Below are positions 26,405-35,883 of a stretch of 64,000 nucleotides of DNA, piece after piece. The notes below the pieces were generated by a model. That model was not told the origin of the DNA, ran no database searches, and saw only the letters and a list, made by a program, of their open reading frames with translations. Each line of letters opens with the position of its first letter. The first letter of the stretch is position 1. Where the stretch lies: positions 620,001-684,000 of the forward strand of contig NZ_JANHDJ010000002.1 in NCBI RefSeq assembly GCF_024494645.1, in the 5' to 3' direction. This DNA is from Halohasta litorea (GTDB taxonomy: Archaea > Halobacteriota > Halobacteria > Halobacteriales > Haloferacaceae). The position numbers and the translations under genes were made by a program.

Positions 26405-27754
26405 TCACGATACAATTTGAACCAACAATTGCTGCAGCTTATCCTCCAGTTCAGATGCTTGCAGGATCTTGATTTCGCTCCCAGATTGCCCATCCAAATC
26501 CACCGTCTCGTCTTGCAAATCCTGGACGACGAGCAACCCATTCGCTCCATCCCCAAAGTACGACCCATCTGAGCCACTATCAAACACAAATTCGTCATCA
26601 ACACGAAGGAACGCCAAGTACTCCAAGGTCTCCTTGATCCCTTGACGAATCGTATCCGTCCGTGAACTGTTCTTCACTTCCGTAATGAAATACTCCCGCC
26701 CATCGCTCTCTGCGGAGTTCACCTCCAGGACAATAAGATCCGGACGCCCAGTGTGATTCGTGAACTTCTGGTCAGTGAAATATTGATTCGCCACACTCCG
26801 AGCAGTCGTCTGTACCTTCTCCGTTCGAGACAAATCATCCGATTCCTCGTCCGGGTACGCCAAGAATGACAAGTCACGATCTGCCGCTGAGCTATCGTGA
26901 TACAGCACGACCTCTGTGTCGCCCTCTATCCGTGCAACCTCTTGTCGACCGGATCGAATAGTGCTGAACGTGGCACGCTCCTCTGAGAGGTCTTCGAGCG
27001 TCGCCACAAATCGGAACAAGACAAACAACTCGAAGAGCGTATCCTCATCATCCGGCGTGATCGCTGTCGTATCCAGTAACCGCCGTAACTCTTCGGGATC
27101 CCCGTTGTGAAGCCGTCGACGAATCTGGAGTATCGACGCCGCATCACGATACAGGGCCTGCCGTGATTCGGCCGCAGCCGTCAGCATCCTGTCGGTCGGT
27201 TCGTAGGCTTTCGGATCCCGGATCCGCCGGACGTGGACGTTCCGGTCGACGATCCGTGTGAGGTCATCAATGAGCTGTTCGTTCCATGTTGATTCGACCC
27301 ACTCGTAGTTGTTCTTGAGGTACTCATCAGCCTCGTGGAGGGTGTTGTAAATAACTGCAAGCAGGCGTTTGAGCACGAGATTCTCACTGGTGTCATAATT
27401 GCTCGTCCGGTTCTCACACACAAACAGCGACGTGTCACCCGGATTCTCGCTGTACCGTTGTTTGATCGTCGACCCCCAGTTGATTTTGCCGTCGACAGTC
27501 CCACGTCTAACCTGCGAGACCGACCGTGTGTCTGTTCGTATGTTTCGGAGACGCTTGGGGAGTTGCTCAACGAAACTCACGACCTCCGGTAACAAGACAA
27601 AATGTAGGTCTAAGAGTAACTCATACTCTTCAAACCGATTATCGAGCTGTTGAGGCTTCAGCGAACGAGCCAGCTCCTCTTCCGGGAATGCCCCATGCAT
27701 CACGTACGCTAGGATATCGTCAGTGACGTGATCAAGGAGTTCTTGTCTATTCAT
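26405..27754 (-). CDS. McrC-like nuclease subunit (DUF2357-type) of second McrBC-like system
   Basis: The ATG overlaps the last codons of the upstream AAA+ gene by 8 bases, so both are translated from one transcript. The protein has 449 residues. The N-terminal ~320 residues are largely helical with the conserved ENLVLKRLLAVI segment (about 117-128). The nuclease signature is GRPDLIVLEVNS then YFITEVKNS (about 333-360), a PD-(D/E)XK triad. Fused or paired McrC-like proteins of this type act as the DNA-cutting partner of an McrB-like motor. It is not closely related in sequence to the McrC encoded at 5609-6895. Confidence 0.75.
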   Translation of the reverse strand: MNRQELLDHVTDDILAYVMHGAFPEEELARSLKPQQLDNRFEEYELLLDLHFVLLPEVVSFVEQLPKRLRNIRTDTRSVSQVRRGTVDGKINWGSTIKQRYSENPGDTSLFVCENRTSNYDTSENLVLKRLLAVIYNTLHEADEYLKNNYEWVESTWNEQLIDDLTRIVDRNVHVRRIRDPKAYEPTDRMLTAAAESRQALYRDAASILQIRRRLHNGDPEELRRLLDTTAITPDDEDTLFELFVLFRFVATLEDLSEERATFSTIRSGRQEVARIEGDTEVVLYHDSSAADRDLSFLAYPDEESDDLSRTEKVQTTARSVANQYFTDQKFTNHTGRPDLIVLEVNSAESDGREYFITEVKNSSRTDTIRQGIKETLEYLAFLRVDDEFVFDSGSDGSYFGDGANGLLVVQDLQDETVDLDGQSGSEIKILQASELEDKLQQLLVQIVS

Positions 27755-30700
27755 TTTCCGAGATGGTTACCTGCAGCATGTCACGCGCGGCATCGTCGAG
27801 CAGTGTCTCATCAATGGGCTGAACACGAGCGATCTCGCGGAGAATATCTTCTCGCTTCCGGACCCCCTCCAGTTGTGGGCAAATGAAGCTGATCACCGCT
27901 TGTGTGAGTCGTATCGATGCTGAGGCTGTCCTGTGAGCCTCCATAGCTGCCAAAATATCTCTGACGACCGCTGGGCCAACTGAACGATCCTCGACCGCTG
28001 AATTGGTCGCCCGCCATACCTTGCCGACGGACAGCAATTCTGCGTCCTCGATGTTAATGTTCCATCGACCCGCATACTCTCGCATCATTCCTTGGAGAGC
28101 AGCAGAATCGGTGGGTAGCGTCGGCGCAGGCACTCGGATGAACGCGAACCGTCGCATGAACGCATAACTCATCTCATACAGTGACGTCTTGTCGTAGGTG
28201 TTCAGCGTTGCAAACAACCGCCAGGACGCCGGGATCACATACTGGTGGGGGGCTGGGGCGTTCAGTGATTGTTCTGCTGGCGCGAGCGAAATTTCGACGT
28301 CGTCGCGCGTATACGGGAGTTGGACTGGTTGTCCCGACAGCACCGTGAACAGTTGCCCGAATGCTTTGTCGATATCAGCACGGTTGAGTTCGTCAATCAC
28401 CAGCGGCTCGTTGAGTTGGGTCGCGTCCTGTCGCTGTTTCAGTCGGTTTAGGATCAACCCAGGCGAGAATTCGAGAGCGTTGTCGGTGCTGCTGTCCCCG
28501 TCCGGCATATAGCCGCCGACGGTATCAAACGTCGACCAATCGGCGGTCGCTGTCGTCATTTGAGACCCAGAGAACAGGTAAGGGTACTCCGATTCGAGAT
28601 ACTCACAGACGCGGCGGGCGATCTCTGTCTTCCCGGTCCCTGGTGGGCCTGTCAGAATGAGGTGTTTGCCGGTTTGGAGTGCGACCTGGATCTGTTCGAG
28701 GATCTCTTTGCCCTCGCCGTCCGGGAAGTACAACCCATCCAGGATCGAGTCTGGAAGCGACCCCGTGAACGGTTTGTGCAACGCCACCGGTGGCACTTCA
28801 GTCACTCGACCCGCAAGGACATCAGTGAGCGCCACGCCTCTAGATTGCTCGGTGCCGGTCCCGAGTGACTCGATAACTCGATGGCGAGGGAACCCTTTCC
28901 CACTCACCTCACGGCAAATCTCATCCGCACGGTCAAATGGGACCAAATTCCGGGTTACAGATTGCAACTCTGCAGAGACCTGTGCCGCGGTTTTCTCCAC
29001 TACTTGTGTCGTCAGATCAACCTCGTTCAACTGGCCCGTCGTGAAGAGACGCTCGAAGACAACCAGTAGCGGGAAGGAATTACCCTTCGGCCCGCCTTCA
29101 TGCTCATCGTACCACCACGACTCAGTATCGCTTTTTGAGGTAGTCGTCCGAACAATTCCCCCACCGATCAACCCGCTTTCCTGTGCTTCGAGATCTTCCC
29201 AACTCGGGTTCGACCGCGAATGAAACAGAATTATATCGCCCTGATTTAGCTTATTCCAGGCTTCTCGCTCGTCTCGTTCGAACGAAAGCGCCGCGTACTC
29301 GAAGGTCGTGAGCCAGTAGTCCGGTGGCGCAGTGAACTTGTATACCTCCACATCACTCGTCGAGAGATGATCTACAAGCGGGTGTCCTGGATTCTCTAAC
29401 CCCGCCCCAGAGGATCCACCTGTATTGTCTGGTGTTTCAATTTCGTACTCTTCTCTCAGCACGAGCTTGATTTTGACTTGATTCGCATTCGACTGCTCAC
29501 CAGCGTGTTCTTGCAGTTCTCGGAGGAACACGACAAACAACGTCTCACTTGGTGAGAGATGATTGAGCGACCCGGACTGAAGCGTTACAGCTTGAGCTTC
29601 AAGCTGCTCTTTGACATCAGCATAGAGTCCTCGGATCTGTGTGAGCTTCGTCGACCGCTCGACCGAAACAACCGAACCCGGCTCCAACCCCCGCAAAGCG
29701 TCGGTCCAATCTCGAACAATCGTCTCACCAAGCTGGTCAGCAAGCCAATTCGACTCACCAGGAGCGGTTTTCACCCGCTTCAAGATATCCGACTCAGCAG
29801 CTGCTACCGTCTCGTACTCATCAGCGGGTCCAAATCGATGTGAAGGCAGTGACTCAAGCGGAAAATCTAATTCCTCCAACGCAGCAGCCAACTCATCGGA
29901 AACGGTGACGAACAGGTCAAGCAGTTCTGGCGGACACTGCGTAAAGTACCCACCTTGGACAAAGCCCCGATTCTGATTATAAAATATCTTACTGTACTCT
30001 GCTCGAATCTCTTGTAGAGACTTCTCGAACGTCTCCTCGTCAAGCAGCTCACCACGAACATCGATTGGGGTATCGAACTCCCGGTAGTTCGTCAACAACC
30101 GCCGGTACCCTTCTTGTTCTTCTGACCAGTCGAATTCCGGGAGCCCCTCAAAATCCGTTTCAAGTTCAGAACTGATTTGCGAAACACCGACAACTTGCTC
30201 AACATCCTGTAAGAGATGAATCACGAAATCACCAACCGACGCTTCCCGCATCGTCGCATACCGATCATACCCCCCACTATCTTGCGACGGAGAGTAAATC
30301 GCGTTCCCAAGCCTCAACTCACCCTCTTGCTTATACTGATGACCTTCAACCGATGTCTTCTCGATCCAAACACGTGTTCCCTGTTCGTCTCCCAGCAGAC
30401 TCTCACCGTACTCCGTCACTGAATATACTCCATCTTGTTTCGTAACGGCACCAAGCGACTCCAGCCACTCCACGTGACGCACCACAACCCCCCACGGCAA
30501 CCGATGGTCAGGATACTGTGTCTGCATCGCCTCCTGGATCTCATCTTTTGATTTCGGCCCACTTTCGAGAGAATACAGTATCGTTTCAAATCCATCTACG
30601 TTCTCGACAAGCGCATCAAAAACAACATCTCGATTCTCAGTTTCAAGATACTCTTCAGCACGAGACGACAGTCGGTACTCTCTATCAGTCCGCTCAAGCA

Positions 30701-31313
30701 TCCCGATAGAACGCTGGAAAGACAAATACTTCTGTATCGTACTGTCGCCTTCTTCATTTAGTTCAGCGTGAAACCACTCTTCGAGTTCGGATTCATTCGG
30801 CGTCGCATCAGCAACATACTGTAACAACGAGCGGAGATTAGACAGTCGACTCTCAACCCCACCAAAAAATCGATCCACAGTCATTCGTCGACCGTCTGAC
30901 CCACCCCCAAACGAGTCATCTGGTGTCGATAAATTGTTCTCCGATGAATCCTTACCAGTTCGTTCTAACTGCCCTTGTTGATCATCTCTCCACGCTGCTT
31001 CGACTTTTTCAAGTGCAGGATCAAAGTACTCAGCATGAACCGAACTACTGTCTTCTACGGAATCCTCCCACGTTTCTCGCCCACACTTAGCCTGAATCGT
31101 ACTAATTACAACCCCCGAATCCTCTGCAATCCGTTTTTGCGCAGTATGACGACGTTCCTTAGTAGATTCATTTGGATCTGTATCTTCAAGAAACACCTGA
31201 GTTACAGCCATAATCTGTTTTTCCCGGGAAGGACTATCGTCCCACTTAGCAGGCAAATACTGATCCAGGAGTTCATTGAGGAAAGCATCAGAACGATCCG
31301 AATCTTCTACCAT
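27747..31313 (-). CDS. McrB-like AAA+ NTPase with EVE-like region
   Basis: The protein has 1188 residues. The first ~130 residues include an HTH-like stretch with a Cys (VVISTIQAKCGRE). Then comes a long helical and winged-helix-like region (about 160-320). Residues about 640-760 (VEVYKFTAPPDYW ... GDIILFHSRSN ... GLIGGGIVRT) look like an EVE/PUA-type module: Trp/Tyr-rich strands, a 'GDIILF' turn and an 'IGGG' strand. The AAA+ motor follows: Walker A LTGPPGTGKTE (about 884), Walker B VIDELNRAD (about 971), sensor ATLNTYDKTSLYE and FMRRFAF. A MoxR/McrB-type hexamer that reads modified DNA and drives its McrC-like partner is inferred. The sensor sequence differs from the first McrB, so this is a separate lineage. 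Confidence 0.78.
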   Translation of the reverse strand: MVEDSDRSDAFLNELLDQYLPAKWDDSPSREKQIMAVTQVFLEDTDPNESTKERRHTAQKRIAEDSGVVISTIQAKCGRETWEDSVEDSSSVHAEYFDPALEKVEAAWRDDQQGQLERTGKDSSENNLSTPDDSFGGGSDGRRMTVDRFFGGVESRLSNLRSLLQYVADATPNESELEEWFHAELNEEGDSTIQKYLSFQRSIGMLERTDREYRLSSRAEEYLETENRDVVFDALVENVDGFETILYSLESGPKSKDEIQEAMQTQYPDHRLPWGVVVRHVEWLESLGAVTKQDGVYSVTEYGESLLGDEQGTRVWIEKTSVEGHQYKQEGELRLGNAIYSPSQDSGGYDRYATMREASVGDFVIHLLQDVEQVVGVSQISSELETDFEGLPEFDWSEEQEGYRRLLTNYREFDTPIDVRGELLDEETFEKSLQEIRAEYSKIFYNQNRGFVQGGYFTQCPPELLDLFVTVSDELAAALEELDFPLESLPSHRFGPADEYETVAAAESDILKRVKTAPGESNWLADQLGETIVRDWTDALRGLEPGSVVSVERSTKLTQIRGLYADVKEQLEAQAVTLQSGSLNHLSPSETLFVVFLRELQEHAGEQSNANQVKIKLVLREEYEIETPDNTGGSSGAGLENPGHPLVDHLSTSDVEVYKFTAPPDYWLTTFEYAALSFERDEREAWNKLNQGDIILFHSRSNPSWEDLEAQESGLIGGGIVRTTTSKSDTESWWYDEHEGGPKGNSFPLLVVFERLFTTGQLNEVDLTTQVVEKTAAQVSAELQSVTRNLVPFDRADEICREVSGKGFPRHRVIESLGTGTEQSRGVALTDVLAGRVTEVPPVALHKPFTGSLPDSILDGLYFPDGEGKEILEQIQVALQTGKHLILTGPPGTGKTEIARRVCEYLESEYPYLFSGSQMTTATADWSTFDTVGGYMPDGDSSTDNALEFSPGLILNRLKQRQDATQLNEPLVIDELNRADIDKAFGQLFTVLSGQPVQLPYTRDDVEISLAPAEQSLNAPAPHQYVIPASWRLFATLNTYDKTSLYEMSYAFMRRFAFIRVPAPTLPTDSAALQGMMREYAGRWNINIEDAELLSVGKVWRATNSAVEDRSVGPAVVRDILAAMEAHRTASASIRLTQAVISFICPQLEGVRKREDILREIARVQPIDETLLDDAARDMLQVTISENE

Positions 31314-31472
31314 TTAAAATAGATTAGATTGTGACATTGTATACTTGTTACGCATCATGTAGATTAACACTGAACACAGTTACTACACCGCTCAAGATCT
31401 CTCTCGTTAAATGATTCTCCGAAAACTGTTCAGTTGACCTAGTATACTAACTCCCTCAAAACGAAAAGCGTA

Positions 31473-31655
31473 AGCAAAGTTGTCATCTATATCCGTGTCC
31501 CAACGAACAGGTAGGGCCCAGATCACTATGTTCGGGAACTCGAATCATTTCTTGCTTGCGAGTACCCTGATGCCGATCTCAAAAGATACATCGATATAAT
31601 CTCTGGGACCACCCAGAGCGGCGGGAAGAGTACCATCCAAAACCACAAAATATAG
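31473..31655 (+). pseudogene. Serine recombinase (resolvase) N-terminal remnant
   Basis: SKVVIYIRVPTNR from 31473 matches the first strand of serine recombinases (VxYxRVS), including the position where the catalytic Ser should be, here Pro. After a frame change the text continues HYVRELESFLACEYPDADLK and on to a DIISGTTQSGGKS segment, as in the family, and stops at 31655. The gene is truncated and frameshifted. It occupies the middle of the 416-base gap between the second McrBC-like operon and the AT-rich clamp cassette, where it may record how one of them arrived. Confidence 0.6.
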
Positions 31656-31729
31656 TGACAACTGATAAGTCACAGTAACAATGAATGATTCAAATAGTGG
31701 ATTCGATTATATATCGTAGATGAGTAATT

Positions 31730-32926
31730 ATGAAAGAAGCAATACGAGATAACGTCCGGGCCTACTTTGAGCAAGATATAGACGATAATAGAAATATATA
31801 CTTCAAAAGATACAATTCTTCAAAGGAGTTCAATAAGGACAATATACAAGAGATTATAAGCAAAGTATCTGAAGTAGATATCGAGAAACTCTCGTCAATT
31901 GACCAGAGTGGATATGAGATTCGCATCGACCAATCTCCGGTTTTAATTTGGAGACTAGAGAAGTCTAAATGGCTTATTATCTATTCAAGCTCGTTACCTC
32001 AGAAGTCTCGAAATGGGATTGATAAATTATCGAGCAAAGTGGGATGGTTGTTAGAGATTTATTTCGATAATACTGTTATAGATTCATTGTATAATGAATT
32101 TAGTCCTAATGATGATAGTGTCAATATCAAACGTCGTTGGGATCCTTATTGGCTCTACCAAAATTCCTCAGACGTACCTGATGAGTTTTTAGAGTATTAT
32201 CAAGATAATATTAAGAAATTTGTAGAGAAAGAAATAGAATTCAATTTGAAAACTCCGAAATGGATGGTAGATGATACATTAAAACAAAGAGTAGATAATG
32301 ATCTACTTGAAAAATCAGATATATCTAAAACACAATTTACATTCTTATCCCCAAAGGCAAATATTCGACAGGATGGGGGAACGAAAGCAGAACCATCTTC
32401 ATCTGGAGTAACAGTCCGTCAAGAAGGTCAGATTGTACATAGACAGGGTAATCCTGATGCTACATTCGAAATGGTGGGAATAATGGATGATCAAACAAAT
32501 CCCCCAGTTCAATTTGAGGAAATATTTAATGAGACAGAATATGAACAATATGAATCCGGGATTATTGACGTTAATAGTTATGGGAAGAATAAAATTCTAA
32601 AAGTGGAATTCCCTGAGAAAAAATTCGATAAGGAATCCAGTATTACTTTATCTAATCTGCTTACTGTAGGGCAATCTGACGTTGATCTACATGGAGTAAT
32701 TAAGGGTAGAGATGGGTTAGAATTCCTGTCTGAAACATACACTGCCTACGATTGCGGAAAGTATGAGATCTTATTTACTGGTGAAGGTGATTCTCCCTGT
32801 ATTTATATAAAGCCAATATCGGGAACTCCAGAAAGCTTGGAGTATATCTACAAGAAAGTAAGTCAAAAGTTTGACTCTCGAACAGTCGCAAAAATCGTAG
32901 ATAATATGTCTGATGTGGGGATCTAA
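31730..32926 (+). CDS. Unrecognised protein, first gene of AT-rich clamp cassette
   Basis: The protein has 398 residues and is unusually rich in Ile, Asn, Lys and Ser compared with its neighbours, because the DNA is much more AT-rich. No motif is recognised. An ATTATATAT element lies about 17-24 bases before the ATG. Residues about 75-115 read as strand-helix (IWRLEKSKWLIIYSS). A low-complexity linker sits near 212-235, and the last 150 residues have regular strands (EILFTGEG, CIYIKPISG). The stop is two bases before the next ATG, so translation is coupled with the two genes that follow. Confidence 0.6.
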   Translation: MKEAIRDNVRAYFEQDIDDNRNIYFKRYNSSKEFNKDNIQEIISKVSEVDIEKLSSIDQSGYEIRIDQSPVLIWRLEKSKWLIIYSSSLPQKSRNGIDKLSSKVGWLLEIYFDNTVIDSLYNEFSPNDDSVNIKRRWDPYWLYQNSSDVPDEFLEYYQDNIKKFVEKEIEFNLKTPKWMVDDTLKQRVDNDLLEKSDISKTQFTFLSPKANIRQDGGTKAEPSSSGVTVRQEGQIVHRQGNPDATFEMVGIMDDQTNPPVQFEEIFNETEYEQYESGIIDVNSYGKNKILKVEFPEKKFDKESSITLSNLLTVGQSDVDLHGVIKGRDGLEFLSETYTAYDCGKYEILFTGEGDSPCIYIKPISGTPESLEYIYKKVSQKFDSRTVAKIVDNMSDVGI

Positions 32927-32928
32927 TA

Positions 32929-33846
32929 ATGTCGTTATCTTCGTATTATGATCTTTCTTGGAATGACTCCCACACACAGTGTCTTAGTAGATTGTATTCT
33001 CTGTACTTTGATGAGATCTTCTGGGAAGATCAACTACTAGACATTGGATATAATGGTCACCCAGATCCAACCTATGATCTTGATGCAGGAGTATCTCAAC
33101 CAGACTTTATAGCATATAATACAGATGGTGATGTGCAGCACATTTCAATTATAGATATAGACGCTACGCCCCCTGAGAATGAAAAAGAGTTAATAGAATC
33201 TGAATTATCCCAACTTGAGAAATATGAGGAAATATCAGAAGAAATGATAAATAAGTTTCTTAGTCTTCGAAATAAGTCGCTATCTGTTAATCACCAAGAG
33301 ACGGTTGCCCTGGTTACGGATAAAACATATAATAATCATAGAGACAAATTTAAATCAGTAGTCCAAGAGTTAGGGATTATTTTATGGTCGATTAAAGAGC
33401 AAGATACTCCATTAATCAAGAAGGTTTCCGGAGAACATGCAAGTATAGAGCTAAATCGAATGTTAAATTCAGGGGTTAATGTATTCCCAGATGGCGATGA
33501 TCTATTATACTTTAGTAGAAATACAGATTCAAGTCTCATCGAATTTGAATTTATACAGAGACTCTTGACCTATTGCTCACGCGAGACAAAAAGGGAATTT
33601 ACATTCGATGAAGTTGATGAGATCATGATACGTACTCGTCCACCGATGCTTAGACATATTCCTCAGAATGAGAGGATAGAATACTGGAAAGAATATGTCT
33701 ATCGACTTCTGAACGATCATCAGTTGTTAGAGCAAACAGGTTCAGATAGATATCAATGGAAAAAGAAACGGTTTACATCTGAGCCTCGAGATCGAAAAAG
33801 GATCCTGAGTAAAATAAAGGATAAATTGCGGCCTGGTGAAGAATGA
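32929..33846 (+). CDS. Unrecognised protein, possible degenerate nuclease fold with C-terminal winged helix
   Basis: The protein has 305 residues. QPDFIAYNTDGDVQHISIIDID (in two strands, about 58-80) resembles the core of a PD-(D/E)XK fold (PD ... strand ... D-x-D), but the expected Lys after the second acid is missing, so catalytic activity is doubtful. Residues about 205-265 look like a helical winged-helix segment (FIQRLLTYCSRE ... RLLNDHQLLEQTG). Its last codon overlaps the ATG of the clamp-like gene (ATGA). Function unknown. Confidence 0.55.
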   Translation: MSLSSYYDLSWNDSHTQCLSRLYSLYFDEIFWEDQLLDIGYNGHPDPTYDLDAGVSQPDFIAYNTDGDVQHISIIDIDATPPENEKELIESELSQLEKYEEISEEMINKFLSLRNKSLSVNHQETVALVTDKTYNNHRDKFKSVVQELGIILWSIKEQDTPLIKKVSGEHASIELNRMLNSGVNVFPDGDDLLYFSRNTDSSLIEFEFIQRLLTYCSRETKREFTFDEVDEIMIRTRPPMLRHIPQNERIEYWKEYVYRLLNDHQLLEQTGSDRYQWKKKRFTSEPRDRKRILSKIKDKLRPGEE

Positions 33847-34598
33847 CTGTCCAATTTGAACTTCCACGGAAGACATTAGATAATATCTTAGATGGGTTAG
33901 CTACCGTGATCACTGGAGATAGTGACTCTACACTTGATTTAAATTTTGTCGCAGAGGAATCCGATGTTATCCACATATATGTCAAGAAGTTCAATAATAT
34001 TCAAATACTACATACAATAAGAGACGGTGGTGAAATTAAAATTAGCGTGGATGAACCACGCAGGTCCGTCTTTAGCTCACAGATTCTTAGGGACGTAGTA
34101 AAGAAATCTAAGCAAGAGCGTTTAAAGCTCAAACTTGTGGATGATAATTTTCGCATACAGGTTGGAGATCAATGGTTCACACAACCTCTGGAGATTGAGT
34201 TGCCATTATATCATGGGTCAGAATTTCAGGAACGTATTGAAAATGATTCTATGGAGCAGATTGCATCTCTCAACAGAGAACATACTATTGAAGCACTGAG
34301 TATGATGTCCGTTATATCTCCAGAATTCGGATGTGAAATCAAAGAAAACAAACTTTGGATTCGAGTGTCGGATACAGTGAACGGTTCTGGTGATGTGATG
34401 CAACAGCTTGAGTCTCCACCAGATATTGGAGACTCTACATTTGAATATGAAACAAATCCAGTTCTCTCATACCTAAATACAACGACATCAGACAATATTG
34501 ATCTATACCTATCTACTGATGGTGCGCTAAAATTAATCACTGAAAGGGGAGATCATTCATCCTCACTTATGCTAGCGCGAAGAATAGTGAACAGGTGA
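33843..34598 (+). CDS. Divergent PCNA-like DNA sliding clamp
   Basis: The protein has 251 residues, the size of archaeal PCNA (about 245-250). The order of strands and helices matches: SSQILRDVVKKSKQ (about 78-91) aligns with the LSRLEEV helix of haloarchaeal PCNA, then FRIQVGDQW, then REHTIEALSMMSVISPE aligns with the second-domain helix, and the C-terminus SYLNTTTSDNIDLYLSTDG ... SLMLARRIVN aligns with DYLKDM ... VTYMLAPRIQ, including the terminal ARRI/APRI strand. Sequence identity is low, so this is a remote match. PCNA rings tether polymerases and nucleases to DNA. It is the third gene of an AT-rich cassette, overlaps the previous gene by four bases, and is distinct from a host clamp gene, which I would expect elsewhere. 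Confidence 0.6.
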   Translation: MTVQFELPRKTLDNILDGLATVITGDSDSTLDLNFVAEESDVIHIYVKKFNNIQILHTIRDGGEIKISVDEPRRSVFSSQILRDVVKKSKQERLKLKLVDDNFRIQVGDQWFTQPLEIELPLYHGSEFQERIENDSMEQIASLNREHTIEALSMMSVISPEFGCEIKENKLWIRVSDTVNGSGDVMQQLESPPDIGDSTFEYETNPVLSYLNTTTSDNIDLYLSTDGALKLITERGDHSSSLMLARRIVNR

Positions 34599-34611
34599 AT
34601 AATCAATTCTA

Positions 34612-35271
34612 CTACGATCTATAATCTTTGTATCTGTTAGTAGAGTTAGAATTTGCTTTATTAGTTATTGAACTCTCTAATTCATCAATCTCATCATCTA
34701 ACCGATCTTCTAGCGAAGTAGATTTTATTTTAATTCGATTAGACCTATTTCTAATCAAGTCACCTAATCCACATTCCATGACTCTTTCTTCTTGTTCATC
34801 CCAGTAAGAGACTCGAATGGTCCAAACATCAAGAGCAATTGGTCCATCGTCAGAGTCCTCTTCTAACCGTTGGTGAAGTGGTTCCATTCTAAGCCGCCTA
34901 ATTTGTTCATTAGTAGACATTATTTGCGAATAATGCCTATGAATCGATTTATGCAGATCGGGATCAATCTTCGACAGTACGTTACTTTGAACAGCAGCAT
35001 TCCATGAATCAACTGTATATAGATCTACAGAATAATGATCTACATCCACATCAGAATCTCCTTGTTCTGATAACGTTTTGTAATTTCCTATGGCTATATC
35101 TTGGTTTAATTCTAATTCATTACGTAATGCCAATAGACTATTCAGATTTGTTTTTGTACCATCTTCTTTCTTAGCTCTTCTATCCAGCCCAAAGGCGATA
35201 TAGACGCCAATTAATGTAGCAAAGAGTGTAGAAATAAACGACACTGCTGTACTATCTACCGCTACGCTCAT
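34612..35271 (-). CDS. Membrane-anchored coiled-coil protein, unrecognised
   Basis: The protein has 219 residues. One transmembrane helix lies at the N-terminus (about 8-28, VSFISTLFATLIGVYIAFGL) and a basic, then mainly helical cytoplasmic part follows, including a coiled-coil-like C-terminus (SLEDRLDDEIDELESS). It is convergent with the clamp-like gene and 13 bases from it, and has the same high AT content. It may therefore belong to the same cassette, as an effector at the membrane (inference). Confidence 0.6.
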   Translation of the reverse strand: MSVAVDSTAVSFISTLFATLIGVYIAFGLDRRAKKEDGTKTNLNSLLALRNELELNQDIAIGNYKTLSEQGDSDVDVDHYSVDLYTVDSWNAAVQSNVLSKIDPDLHKSIHRHYSQIMSTNEQIRRLRMEPLHQRLEEDSDDGPIALDVWTIRVSYWDEQEERVMECGLGDLIRNRSNRIKIKSTSLEDRLDDEIDELESSITNKANSNSTNRYKDYRS

Positions 35272-35412
35272 TCATTTTGATTATTTTATTTAGTAGATAT
35301 AAAACAGTTTATGAATTGTAAGAAGGTACCTGTGCTGGATCAATCCCACCAGTGAGCGAATACAATAACTTGACCGCGGAACTCGTCCAGCCGAGAAGAA
35401 ATTGTCCACTGA

Positions 35413-35598
35413 GAACGGCACCACGGTACACCTGGTGAAGGAGTTATTACACCCGAGATAGACCCAGCCTTCCGTCGACTACAGACACTATCTGCTGAGG
35501 AACTCACCAGACATATTGACCGGGTTGAACGTGATCTCGATGATCTGGCCACCGGAGTAGATGCATGGGAAGACGCTGCCGATACTTCAGATAAATAG
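35413..35598 (+). pseudogene. Truncated C-terminal fragment of a small acidic protein
   Basis: The frame runs from just after a TGA (35410-35412) to a TAG at 35596-35598 with no start codon. The peptide ends PEIDPAFRRLQTLSAEELTR ... ERDLDDLATGVDAWEDAADTSDK, which has normal haloarchaeal residue use and helical heptads. It looks like the 3' end of a lost gene. The remaining sequence to 35865 is non-coding. Near 35825-35832 an ATTATTTA element could be the TATA box for the next gene. Confidence 0.35.
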
Positions 35599-35883
35599 TC
35601 AGAGTTCGACTAGGTTGACGACACGCACCGTCACATCCACTCGATACGTGGATACACAACCCACGAAAACACATGTGCAACATCCAACAGGCTAAGAGAT
35701 CATAGTAATCGGAAACACACCAACAATTACACAGAGTCATCGAACCAGATGTGTAATCACACTGAATATGCTTGAAATGGGGTTTCTAGCCTTTAGGCGG
35801 CCCTAGACGCTGTTTACGGCGATAATTATTTAACAGTTGAAAGTATTGGTTGATATGTCTCCCAATTGAACACAGCCGGAGAC

